The position numbers and the translations under genes were made by a program. Shown here in pieces: positions 45,201 through 54,792 of a DNA stretch of 64,000 nucleotides. The stretch spans positions 44,288,227 through 44,352,226 of the forward strand of contig OY970824.1 of the NCBI GenBank assembly GCA_963853835.1. The letters are read 5' to 3'. Origin of the DNA: Calendula officinalis (taxonomy: Eukaryota > Streptophyta > Magnoliopsida > Asterales > Asteraceae). The stretch's first letter is position 1, and each line of letters begins with the position of its first letter. Below the pieces are notes generated by a model. The model searched no databases. It saw only the letters and a list, made by a program, of their open reading frames with translations, and was not told the DNA's origin.

Positions 45201-45555
45201 GCAAAATTCGGTAGCAACTTCCACAGCAGAAGCATAGTATGTTGATGCAGGAAGTTGTTGTGCTCAATTATTATGGATGCAGTATCAACTATTGGACTAT
45301 GGGCTCAACTTTCAAAAGACTCAAATTCATTGTGATAACAAGAGTGCTATTGCTATCACAGAGAACCCAGTCTATCACTCCAAAACTAAGCACATTGATA
45401 TCAGACACCACTTTATTCGAGATAATGTGGAAAAAGGTAAGGTTGAGGTAGATTATGTACCAACAGATGAACAATTGGCCGATGTGTTTACTAAACCTCT
45501 CCCTGAGGAAAGGTTTATGTATTTACTAGGGCAATTAGGTATGTTGAATCCTTGA
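42214..45555 (+). pseudogene. Element E pol (protease, integrase, RT, RNase H), two TAG stops
   Basis: A single frame encodes 'DRKWYLDSGYSRHMTG' (protease), 'LYWLWHKKLSHINF' (GAG-pre-integrase), integrase with 'MIHMDLFGPI', 'SDHRTEFKN' and 'TPQQNGVVERKNRT', a ~230-residue linker, reverse transcriptase with 'IIGTKWVFRNKMDKDG' and catalytic 'IYVDDIIFGS', and RNase H with 'GYTDADFAGCRLDRKSTSGG' and 'HCDNKSAIAI'. It ends at TGA 45553-45555. Only two in-frame stops interrupt it: TAG 44353-44355, where C has Gln, and TAG 45235-45237 in the 'STAEAEYV'-type RNase H motif. Gene order (integrase before RT) fixes it as Ty1/Copia. Confidence 0.95.
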
Positions 45556-46015
45556 TCTTTCTTAATTTTCTTTAAAACTGAGCGCTCAGTATCACTCCTG
45601 TTGATACTGACCACTCAATATCACTAGTCTGTTATCATCAAAATTTAAAATTTTTATTTTTTTTTATTAATTTCAAGAGTAAATTAATTGTTTTTATATT
45701 TTTAATTTTTTTTTTAAATTAATTTTTTTTTCTCAGTATTGGGGTATGACGGCGTTCACACCGAGCTTAACCCTCATACTGCCCAACGGTAACCTTTCTT
45801 AATAGGAAAGTTACCATTGGCACAGGATAAGGTAGTCAAATCAGCCGGTTTAACTTCCCAATACCTTAATTATCTTTCAATCACCTATAAATAACCGTTT
45901 TTTTTTTTACTTCAAATTTTTTAACAGTTATTTCATTCTTTCTCTTTAAATTCTCTCTGCGATTAACGATTTCACTCTCATTTAGCAAGCAAAAACTCTT
46001 AAATCAAAATCACAG
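45556..46015 (+). promoter_or_regulatory. Intergenic region with TATA box before ORF3, element E
   Basis: TATAAATAACC (TATAAA at 45886-45891) lies 130 bases before the ORF3 ATG at 46016. It is followed by a CT-rich leader containing CTCTCTGCGATTAACG. An imperfect palindrome at about 45786-45817 (GGTAACCTTTC...GGAAAGTTACC) lies upstream. All are shared in order and spacing with element C (27371-27829), although intervening bases differ. An AT-rich stretch occupies 45640-45730. Confidence 0.55.
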
Positions 46016-47375
46016 ATGGCGAATTACACTTTCGTCGCTCCAGAGGTTGAATCGAAAAATCAAATTCCGAAATGATGAACTGCCCAGGTTTGCGAGGAAC
46101 AACATCACAGCCAATTTCACTATTCCTCAAGCCTGGGTATGCCAAGAATTCACAAACATTGTGACTTTTATGAAGAATTGCCCAATTGCTCGTGCACTGA
46201 CCTTGTCTCCTCGAGCAATTTACCCAGAAATGCTATGCGAGTTTTGGTACTCTGCCACACTCGATTCTCCAGATATGATTGTTGGGTGGGTAATTAGGGA
46301 TCAAAGAAGGGCGTTTGTTTCTACTGCCATTATTCGTGAAACACTGAGGCTTCCTGCCCAGGCTCAGTATGACCCATTCGTTGATAGAACAGAGGCACGC
46401 TCAGTATTACCATTTTTGGGTCGAAGAGGAACAACGGGCATAATCAAAAGAAACGAATTTGGTCCTATGTGGGGTATTCTCATTACAACGGTTATTCGGT
46501 GTATGACCCACAAGACGGGTGCTTTGGACCAAATAAATGAATTTGGGATGCAAATAGTACATGCTTTGTACTATGGAAGAAACATTGATTATGCACAGCT
46601 CATTTTCAATGAATTAGCTGCTTTGGTTCGGGCTAACACAAGGGAATGTAATGTCCCTTTCTGCAGATACTTATCACTCATCTTTCAACACTCAATGCCC
46701 ACACATACTTATGATGAGTTTCACAGTCCAAGGGTTGATCTTCCTCCTCTTAGTGAGAAGATCTTCTTTTACAGGCCAAGACAAGGAGAGCCTCTACTGA
46801 GTCCTTATATGTGGGCCATTGTTCAAGAACACATAAATGAGGAAGCAGACATGTCTGATACTGAATCAGACAATGATGATGATGATGATAATGATGATAA
46901 TAGTGGTAATGGAGGACATGCTGGTCAAGATGTTGAGATGCAGGTTGTTCCACAAGTTCCAGAACCGACTCAACAACATATCTCTCATACTGAGTCGACC
47001 GAAGCCACACAGCTTGTCCTAAGAAGGAGAAGAAGAAACCTCTCACCAGTCCTTATGGGCGTGTTATCATCTGAGGAGGTGCAGCCTGCAAATGTTCCAT
47101 CATTAACTGCCTCTCTTCAAGCCCAAAGCCTAGTTGCAGCCACCGCTGACCTTCCAGGTCCAGAACTAATTCCAACTGCTCAACCAATTGAGGAGCCTCA
47201 TGTTCCTCTTGATGTGGAGATTCAATATGAGCAAACTACACTGGAAGGTGCTCAGCAAGTCAGACAGGTCGGTATTGAAGATGTTGGTACTGCAAATCAA
47301 CAATCACCTGATCCTGCACCGACCTCTGCCGATGCTAGAAGGGAATCTGACAGAGTCTCAGGTATGAATTTCTAA
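46016..47375 (+). pseudogene. ORF3 of element E (first exon), one frameshift
   Basis: The ATG at 46016 ('MANYTFVAPE') matches the ORF3 start in C. A shift near 46045 moves to the frame that is then open for 440 codons. Conserved blocks are 'RNNITANFTIPQAWVCQEF', 'PRAIYPEMLCEFWYS', 'FGPMWGILITTVIRCMTHK' and 'NIDYAQLIFNELA', followed by an Asp-rich acidic run (46860-46905), 'LRRRRRNLSPVLMGVLSSEE' and 'PHVPLDVEIQYEQ'. Exon 1 would end at 47361 (TCA G|GT); without splicing it stops at 47373-47375. It is predicted to be soluble. It may be the env-like third ORF of Sireviruses, but no envelope feature is visible. Confidence 0.78.
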
Positions 47376-48047
47376 GAAGCCCTTAAACTTATTTATATAT
47401 ATTTCATTCCCAAATAGAGACTAAGTATTGGCCAGTACCAACTCAATACTGACCAAAGTCTCACACGATCTTTCAAATATATATCCGTTTATGGCCAACA
47501 TAGCTAGCCCACTGCTGCTATGCAAAATTCATATACTGAGCACACAATTGATCATTGTCAGTCTACAGTTGTCTCAACATTTAAAGAGACAATGGTGGTT
47601 GATGTCAAACTGACACCCACTGGTGCTGCTTAAATAATGTCCAACTTATTTTTGAGTTGGGTAGCATAATTCAAGAAATGATCACAAACCCTTAAGCCAC
47701 ATAATCCAAAAAATTTTCCATGGGGTTTAGCCACATTTCTGTTATCACTCTAATACCGAGTAATAAACATTGAAAATAACAAGAAGCACATCCCAGGCTT
47801 CGAATTCCCAAACCCAAACCTTTTAGTAAATGTGACTTATCCTATACTGAGCTACTTAAATTTACACACTCACTTTTACTAAAATCTTCTTACACATGCT
47901 ACGCACAAGTCCACAATATTTCATCATAAACCGAATGAAATACAGCCTTCACAAACTCTATTTATATGATTATAGAGTTAAACAACACCACAATTTTATT
48001 TGATAAACCTTTCTTTTTTAACCAGTTTTATATTTTTGTATCTTTAG
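47362..48047 (+). other. Candidate intron 2 of element E (ORF3/ORF4), 686 bp
   Basis: The donor is CTCAG|GTATGA and the acceptor TATCTTTAG|CACCATC ends at 48047. The phase is 1 on both sides, so the junction codon is GCA. Element C has the same exon edges, phase and almost the same length. The interval is AT-rich and has stops in all frames. Confidence 0.65.
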
Positions 48048-49874
48048 CACCATCTGTGCAGGGCATTCAGGCATCACAGGCTGCGGGAGACCAAGTGACT
48101 CTGCAAGCAATCATGCAGCATATTCTGGCCATCCAACATACTCAGACTATCATTCTGGCCAGAATGGACACTATGAGTAGTGATATTGACTCAATAAAAC
48201 AATCCGTCTCACTACTTCAACAACCACATCAGCCTCCACCAACTCCACCATTTTCACATGGTGAACACAATAAAGAAGGAGAAGGAGAAGGAGATGCTGG
48301 TGATACTGATGCTGCCACTGAGCCCATGCCCTCCCCTACTCTTGAAGAACCTGAAGGGGACATGGGTGGTGATACTAATCCTCTTCCCTCCCCATCCAAT
48401 GATAACAATAAGGGGGAGAAGAGACAAAGAGATACTGAGGTTGATCAAACTGAGCCATCTGCTCAGGGGGGAGAAAAGAAGAAGATTGAATGAAGATCAA
48501 CCTCCACAACAAGAACAACAACATCAGCAAAGCCCTCATACTGAGCCACTTCGGATTCAGTATGAGAGAAGAAGACAAAGAACTAGGTCAGCATTCCAAG
48601 TTCAAGACCCACTTGAGCCATCTGCTCAGGGGGAGACTCATACTGACCAACCACAGCAAACTTATTCTGAGCCACCTGCTCATGAGGAGAATGATTTGCA
48701 AATTGTGGTCTATAGGCCTTTCATCTGGCCTATTGCTGATGATGAAGATGAAGAACCAGATCTAGTGAACTATGCACTAAATCTGGTAGAACAAGAAAGT
48801 TCTTCAGCATCATCCTCGGATGATGAAGAACTAGAAAATCTGGTGATTAGAAGAAGGAGTTCCTTATCAAGAAGACCCATCAATGCAGTTCTCACTTCTT
48901 CTGAATCAAGTGAGGAACCTGCTCCTTTGGTAACAAGACAAAGAAGACCTGTTCATACATTGGACAGTGATACCGAGCAGGCTCCAAGACTGACTTCTCA
49001 ACAACTCTGTGCAGAACAAGAGAGATTTTTATATGAGCAAGAGTTGGGAATCAAAGCTGAACCAGAATCTGACCCAGATACTGATACTCCTGGTCCTTCA
49101 CATAGAATCTCAAGAAAGGGTCCTGACCATATTCAACATTATTGGAATATGGTTGCTGCTAGGACTCAGTATAAGGAGGAAAGGAAGGAGTTCTTGAAGA
49201 CCAAAACATTTCCAAATGTAAGGGGGATACATTGGTTGAATCTAGATGTCAATAAAGTAAAAGTGAAGCTCAAAGAAGGAAGAATCACTATCACTTGTAC
49301 TGGCTTAACCAGTCCTCCCATGAAGATATTTATTCATGATATTCAAAGAATTGGTCTTCAAGACTGGGTGAAGATCACAAGACTGATCAAAGAGCTTCCA
49401 AAGAAATCAACTTATGATCAAATAGTCTTGGATGAGATCTGTGCAGTAGCTGCTATATGCTATGAGAAGGGCTTGATTCATGAGATAGAGTATAGAACAC
49501 TCAGTGTGATGACTGAAGATTACTCAAACAACAGACCAGAATGCCTGCATACATACAAGTATCTTAATAAGTACCCTCTTCCTCCTAACCTTGTTTTTCA
49601 GGATCAAAAGAGTGTCATATATCCAACTTCTGGATATATGTATACTGACTCAGAGGATAGAGAGTGCTTCATTTCTGAAGAAGATCTACCAAGAGCTCAA
49701 ATCAGTCACCTTGTTGGACTGAAATGGATGATCACCAAGAAAGAAGACTCTTGGTTCAGAAAGAAGATTGTTGCAGTTCTTAGTTGTAGAAGGGATGAAC
49801 TCAAGAGCAGAGAAGAGTTTGTCCACATCAAACAAGAAGTCTTCTATGAGAATGAAGCCATCAACAGCAGATGA
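48048..49874 (+). pseudogene. ORF4 of element E (second exon), one frameshift
   Basis: After the candidate acceptor the frame reads 'PSVQGIQASQAAGDQVTLQA' and a coiled-coil-like 'ILARMDTMSSDIDSIKQSV'. It then has Glu/Pro/Gly-rich sequence and a basic 'GEKKK' patch. One extra G in a run of six G near 48466-48471, compared with C, shifts the frame; the second frame is open to TGA 49872-49874. The C-terminal ~200 residues look folded: 'IHWLNLDVNKVKVKL', 'LIKELPKKSTYDQIVLDEIC', 'YTDSEDRECFISEEDLPRAQ' and 'LVGLKWMITKKEDSWFRKK'. They match C closely. There is no recognised domain and no membrane segment; the basic and acidic patches might suit nucleic-acid or Gag binding, which is speculation. Confidence 0.76.
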
Positions 49875-49963
49875 AGAAGAAGATTTTGCTACCTATGTTG
49901 TTGTATTTTCTATTTCTTTTTATCTCTTTGTAATTGTTTTGTTATCATTAGATAGGGGGAGAT
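49875..49963 (+). other. 3' untranslated region and polypurine tract of element E
   Basis: The tract gatagggggagat at 49951-49963 directly precedes the 3' LTR. The remaining ~75 bases after ORF4 are T-rich. Confidence 0.88.
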
Positions 49964-50472
49964 TGTTAAGGCAAACAGCCTTACCCCTTTGGATCTTAAG
50001 ATAACAAAACAACCTAGACTAGCTTTGATTAATATGTAGAATAAAATAGCTAAGTCTAGGTCTGATACTGAGTGATCAGTATTGGAACTCAGTATCAGAG
50101 CTCAGTATCAAATAGTGATACTGAGTACAAGGACTGAGTAGAAGGACTGAGTTACATTTTGTTATGTAACGGACTAAGATCAAATCCCTTGATCTTAGTC
50201 ATTTTCCTAGTTTAGTCCTTCGGTTACTCCTTTGCCCATTATGTAAGATCTCTATATCATTATAAATAGAGATCATCTTGCAAAGGAGAACTCACCAATT
50301 CACTTTACACTTTCATATCTATTGTAATTGATCAGTGGTCTTGTTATTCCGCAACAAGCCACACTTAGTGGAATTATACATTTGACTCATATCTTGTTCT
50401 TATACAATATTTGTCTTGAGTTAAAATTATCCAATCAATTAACCATCTAAACCAGGGCGTTGTGACCTAACA
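49964..50472 (+). repeat. 3' LTR of element E (509 bp)
   Basis: It has the same length as the 5' LTR, with about eight differences seen by eye: three in the first 25 bases, two near 50308-50340 and three near 50418-50424. It ends ...CCTAACA and is followed by the target site ACGTG. Confidence 0.96.
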
Positions 50473-50477
50473 ACGTG

Positions 50478-52715
50478 AATCCGCATCCTATCGAGTATAT
50501 AATCGGTCAAATCACACGATACGAGAAAGTGTAAATGTTTCTTTTGATGAGACTTTTCCTTTGGACTCACTGACAATGGATATTGAAGTTTCGTTACCTT
50601 CACCATCTCCTTCAACGTCGGTCAATGATCTTGAGATCTTATTTGAACATTTTTATGATGATTATCATAACATAAGACACACATCAGTAGAGAAAACTGA
50701 CGATCAAATTCCATCAGTGGCCGATGTTCAATCTATTACTGTACCAGACATACAAACCTCAAGCTCCACTGATTCTCCATCTCCTACTTCCAGTGCTCAC
50801 AATACAATCTTAACTGATTCAGATTCTTCTCAATCAATGGAAAACCAATCATAACCAGATACTCACTCACCTGCTGCTCAAGCTGCTAATACATCAGACT
50901 CATCTTTAGATCAAGCTCAAGTTCAACCTTTGGTGATTGATTTCTCTAAATTCAACGTTACACGTGTTGATCCACCACCGGTTACATCCGACACTCAAAC
51001 AGCAATTATCCCACATCCAGAATTCACTGATACGTCAAATATAAATCCGGGTCAACTACCACTTCCGCATTCTCTTAATGGACAACGGATCATCCTCTTC
51101 ATCAAATAATCGGTAATCTTGATTCTTCTGTTCAAACTCGTAAAGCCACTGCCGATGAATGTCAATTCTCTGCTTTTCTCAGCTCCGATTAACCTAAGAA
51201 AGTCAGTGAAGCTTTGTCCGACCCAGACTGGATTCTTGCAATGCAAGAAGAAATAAATCAATTTGAACGCTTAAAGGTCTAGCATCTGGTTCCAAAACCA
51301 CCCGGGAAATCTGTTCTCGGTACTAAGTGGATTTTCAAGAATAAAAAGGATGAAAATGGATTGTTATTCGTAACAAAGCACGTTTAGTTGCGAAAGGGTA
51401 TGCTCAATAGGAGGGCATTGACTTTGAAGAAACGTTTGCTCCGGTTGCACGGATAGAAGCCATACGTATATTCCTAGCATATGTAGCACATAAGAATTTT
51501 ACAATCTATCAAATGGATGTAAAAATTGTGTTTTTAAATGGCATTCTCAATGAAGAAGTTTTTATTCATCAACCCGAAGGCTTCGTAGATCCATTTTTTC
51601 CTGATCATGTGTATATTCTCGACAAAGCATTATATGGGTTAAAACAAGCTCCTCGTGCATGGTATGATGTCCTTTCCGAATTCTTAGTTGACTCTGGTTT
51701 CTCAAAAGGAAAAGTTGATACAACTCTGTTCATCAAGAGACAAGGGGAGGATATTGTGCTTATTCAGATTTATGTCGACGATATCATTTTTGGTTCTAAG
51801 AATCCCAAATACTATAAAAAGTTTTCGGATCTTATGGTCAAACGTTTCGAAATGAGCATGATGGGGGAGATGAATTTCTTTCTCGGTCTTCAAGTTCGCC
51901 AATTACCTACCGGGATCTTCATTAATCAATCCAAATACATCACTGATTTACTGAAAAAATATCTAATGGATAATTCGAAACCGATTTCGACACCGATGTC
52001 ACCTTGTTCTAAATTGCATGCTGATCCTGATGGTAAACTTGTTGATACCACAAATTATCATGGGATGATAGGTTCATTGTTATATCTAACATCGAGTCGA
52101 CCAGATATTATGTTTTCTACTTGCATATGTGCTCGGTATCAGGATGCTCCTAAAGAGTCACATCTTCAAGCAGTCAAACGGATATTTCGTTATCTGAAGG
52201 GTACTTGCGATCTTGGTCTGTGGTATCCTAAAGAAACTTCGTTTGATTTGTCTGCTTTTTCAGATGCCGATCATGCTGGTTGTATGCTTGATCGAAAGAG
52301 TACATCTGGCAGTGTCCAATTTCTGGGAGATAAATTGGTGAGGTCTTCTCGGAAGCAAAATTATGTTTCTCTTTCAACTGCGGAGGCAGAATATGTTGCT
52401 GCTGCAAGCTGCTTATCCCAGGTAATTTGGATGCAATCACAATTGAAAGATTATGGTTTTTCATACACCTGAATTTCTTTATATTGTGATTCTCGAAGTG
52501 CAATTGCGATTTCATGCAATCCGGTCCAACATTCCAAAAGTAAACATATTGATCTTCGCTATCACTTTATCAAAGATCATGTTGAACAAGGTAATGTGGA
52601 ATTGTACTTTGTTTCAACCGATTTTCAATTAGCTGATTTGTTTACCAAGGATTTAGACGAAAAACGCTTTAATTTTCTTGTGTCTAAGCTTGGTATGCTA
52701 AATCTCAAATCTTAA
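50478..52715 (+). pseudogene. Element D pol, second part (integrase tail, RT, RNase H)
   Basis: This continues the frame broken at 39054: 'SASYRVYNRSNHTIRESVNV' is the integrase tail. The linker has a stop at 50852 and a frame change near 51110. RT begins with 'VSEALSDPDWILAMQEEI', has a TAG at about 51281 and a lost base near 51360, then is open from 51513 with 'DVKIVFLNGILNEEVFIHQPEGF' and catalytic 'IYVDDIIFGS'. RNase H shows 'SDADHAGCMLDRKSTSGS' and 'LSTAEAEYVAAASC', a TGA at 52470-52472, then 'YCDSRSAIAISCNP' to the final stop at 52713-52715. Confidence 0.92.
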
Positions 52716-53045
52716 ATCGTTTTTACTGCTTTATTTTTTTTTATTGTTTTTTTTTTTGTTTTCTTTTTTCTTTTTTTCTTAATAAATAATAAAATGGCTT
52801 TCAAGTACATCAGCTTGAAACCCGTTCTTAAATGCATTAATTGGTTGAGGGGGAGAATTACTATAATTACTATATTCACTTGTTAAGGGGGAGAAAATTG
52901 ACATTCTTACGTCAAGGGGGAGCGTAACTGCTTAATAATTTTTGAAATTCAAATGTCGAAGGGGAGCATCCTTTATTATCGCTAAATACTGTTTAAATGC
53001 TCCTTTCAAAATTTTTTTTATACTTATCAATATGGGGTATCAACT
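52716..53045 (+). other. Non-coding region of D with reiterated polypurine tracts
   Basis: After pol comes a T-rich stretch (52727-52780), then four purine tracts within 120 bases: 52847-52857, 52885-52897, 52914-52922 and 52958-52966 (all forms of AAGGGGGAG). A fifth is at 54366-54380, and the one used for priming is at 63862-63872. Multiple upstream tracts have been reported for the Sirevirus lineage as I recall. A 30-codon ORF at 52795 has no support. Confidence 0.7.
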
Positions 53046-53113
53046 TTTGTAATATCCGTAAACGATCTCATTACCAATCTCAATTGGTACTGATTGCATC
53101 TGTTTATTACAAA
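53046..53113 (+). repeat. Long hairpin 1 in the 3' region of D
   Basis: The outer stem TTTGTAATA pairs with TATTACAAA, and the inner stem TACCAAT with ATTGGTA around a CTCA loop. The unpaired or bulged words TCCGTAAACGATCTC and GATTGCATCTG are shared with the other hairpins. Confidence 0.85.
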
Positions 53114-53216
53114 TTTTCTTATTCTATCTTGATAATAATTTTTTTTTACCTCAAACAATTTTTCAACCTCTTACATATTTACAATAACACAAGGTTATCA
53201 ATGTTGAGTATTAGCT

Positions 53217-53284
53217 TTTGCAATATTCGTAAACGATCTCTTTACCAGTCTAGGTTGGTACTGATTGCATCTGTTTATTGCAAA
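53217..53284 (+). repeat. Long hairpin 2 in the 3' region of D
   Basis: The outer stem TTTGCAATA pairs with TATTGCAAA; compared with hairpin 1 the T-A pair has become C-G. The inner stem is TACCA with TGGTA. The same 68-base length and conserved core words are present. Confidence 0.85.
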
Positions 53285-53541
53285 TTCTCTTATTTCTCAT
53301 TGCTACATTTGTGTTCCTTCATTGTCAAAATTCTTCAAATGTAAATCATATTTTTCTCTTTTCAAATTCGATTATCATTTTTCAAATCAATACTCAATTT
53401 CAAACATTTTCTTTTACTCATATTGAGTTGTTGACATCACAATCTCATAAATTCTTTATTAATCTGTGATGCTCAACATTCCCAAATTTTTTATCTCACT
53501 TTGTGCTCACATTAATGTGTTCACAATGTAGGATACAAATT

Positions 53542-53609
53542 TTTGTCATATTCGTAAACGATCTCTTTACTAGTCTCGATTAGTAAAGATTGCATCTGTT
53601 TATGACAAA
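53542..53609 (+). repeat. Long hairpin 3 in the 3' region of D
   Basis: The outer stem TTTGTCATA pairs with TATGACAAA and the inner stem TCTTTACTA with TAGTAAAGA. The length is again 68 bases. Confidence 0.87.
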
Positions 53610-53694
53610 TTTTTCGTCTCTTGCGTTGTGTCTCAATTTTTCAAAACCCTGATTTTACACATGTATATTTTTCATTTTTAAATGACCTGTTTGC

Positions 53695-53793
53695 AACAAT
53701 CAACATAATTTGCTGATAAATTCGTCGATCTCTTTACTGATTTCAATCAGTATTGATGGCATCTGTTTTTAACACCATCTTGGATTGATTGTT
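53695..53793 (+). repeat. Long hairpin 4 in the 3' region of D
   Basis: The outer stem AACAATCAA pairs with TTGATTGTT at a wider position than in hairpins 1-3, and the inner stem TACTGAT with ATCAGTA around TTCA. The core words are TTCGTCGATCTC and GGCATCTG, slightly diverged. Confidence 0.75.
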
Positions 53794-53947
53794 CTTACTA
53801 TTTTTCAAACGATTTTCATTCTTAAAAGATTAATGGAGAAATCATTTTTCATTTTCTTCAAAAAGTTCAGATTCAATTCTGACTTTCTCATATTCTCACA
53901 CCACCACCCAAAATCGTTTTTGATGCACTATTAGATCATTGATCTTT

Positions 53948-54011
53948 GTATATCCGTCGATCTCTTCTCTACACACGTTCAGAGAAGATTGCATCTTTGT
54001 AAGTGGTATAC
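53948..54011 (+). repeat. Long hairpin 5 in the 3' region of D
   Basis: The outer stem is short (GTATA with TATAC), but the inner stem TCTTCTCT pairs perfectly with AGAGAAGA. The core words TCCGTCGATCTC and GATTGCATCT are kept. Confidence 0.75.
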
Positions 54012-54082
54012 TTCATTGATCTTTGATATAACCACACAAATTGATCTCTTTTAAATTTCAAATATTTGATTAACAATGTCTC

Positions 54083-54170
54083 TAATCATCGTGTTTGTCA
54101 TATCCGTAAACGATCTCTTTACTGAAGTTCTTCAGTAAAGATTGCATCTGTTTATGACTTCACGTGATTA
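54083..54170 (+). repeat. Long hairpin 6 in the 3' region of D
   Basis: This is the longest. TAATCA pairs with TGATTA, CGTG with CACG, GTCATA with TATGAC, and the inner TCTTTACTGAA with TTCAGTAAAGA around a GTTC loop. Confidence 0.88.
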
Positions 54171-54787
54171 TTGACACTGCTTTTCTTCATTTTCAAATAT
54201 TTTTCTCAAACATTCAAAGGATTAAATCAATTTGTCGAGTACTACATGTTTCTGGTTCTCATTCCGATCTTGGCTCTAAGATTTACACCAACACACCATT
54301 CCTCTCTCCGTTTCCAAAACGCAACTATTCAGCTTTATCATGAGGACCCTGGTCATGATGCTCATGAGGGGGAGATAAAGAGCAAGAAATAGTTCAAATA
54401 TCGGATGTCTAACTGAACAACGTCAAAAAGAACCACAAACATCCCATCAAAGAAGAAAATCCATAACACATGTACTCAAATCAACTGCAAAATCAGAAAC
54501 GTTTTAGATCAAGTGATTAAGAAAAAGAGAAAATGTTAATCAGTGTACTACACAGAAAAACAAGTGAAGAAGAGCAAAACCGAATCATCTACAGAAATTC
54601 CTCTCAAAACCTCAACAATTCAAATTCAAATCTTAACCGTACTAATACATACAAAACATTCACATGTATTCAAGACTTAACTGTACAAATAATTCTAAAA
54701 ACACACACACTTTTACTTAAACTTTCAAATCATTCTTTTAAGAATCCAAAAACATCATTATTCAATCCTCACTAAAACCTCTATCAC
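54171..54787 (+). other. Non-coding 3' region of D up to the F insertion
   Basis: This is AT-rich sequence with a purine tract at 54366-54380. I see no supported gene. The last bases, AAAAT (54788-54792), are the target site of element F. Confidence 0.6.
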
Positions 54788-54792
54788 AAAAT

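Larger units (their letters stand above)
39050..50477 (+). mobile_element. Copia Sirevirus-like element E, complete with extra ORFs
   Basis: The element spans 39055-50472 (11.4 kb) with target site ACGTG at 39050-39054 and 50473-50477. It contains LTR, primer site, gag, pol, ORF3, ORF4, polypurine tract and LTR. The two 509-bp LTRs are of equal length and differ at about eight positions by eye. It is inserted in the integrase of D. It has stops in gag and pol and frameshifts in ORF3 and ORF4, so it is non-autonomous. Confidence 0.96.

Noticed and set aside
48048..49874. ORF4 as a retroviral envelope protein
   Set aside because: No signal peptide, cleavage site or membrane-spanning segment is visible. 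'Env-like' is only a positional label.
53046..54170. Regularly repeated hairpin units resembling a CRISPR array or tRNA-like genes
   Set aside because: Spacing is irregular, there are no constant direct repeats with unique spacers, and no cloverleaf with an anticodon fits. They are long hairpins of the retrotransposon.
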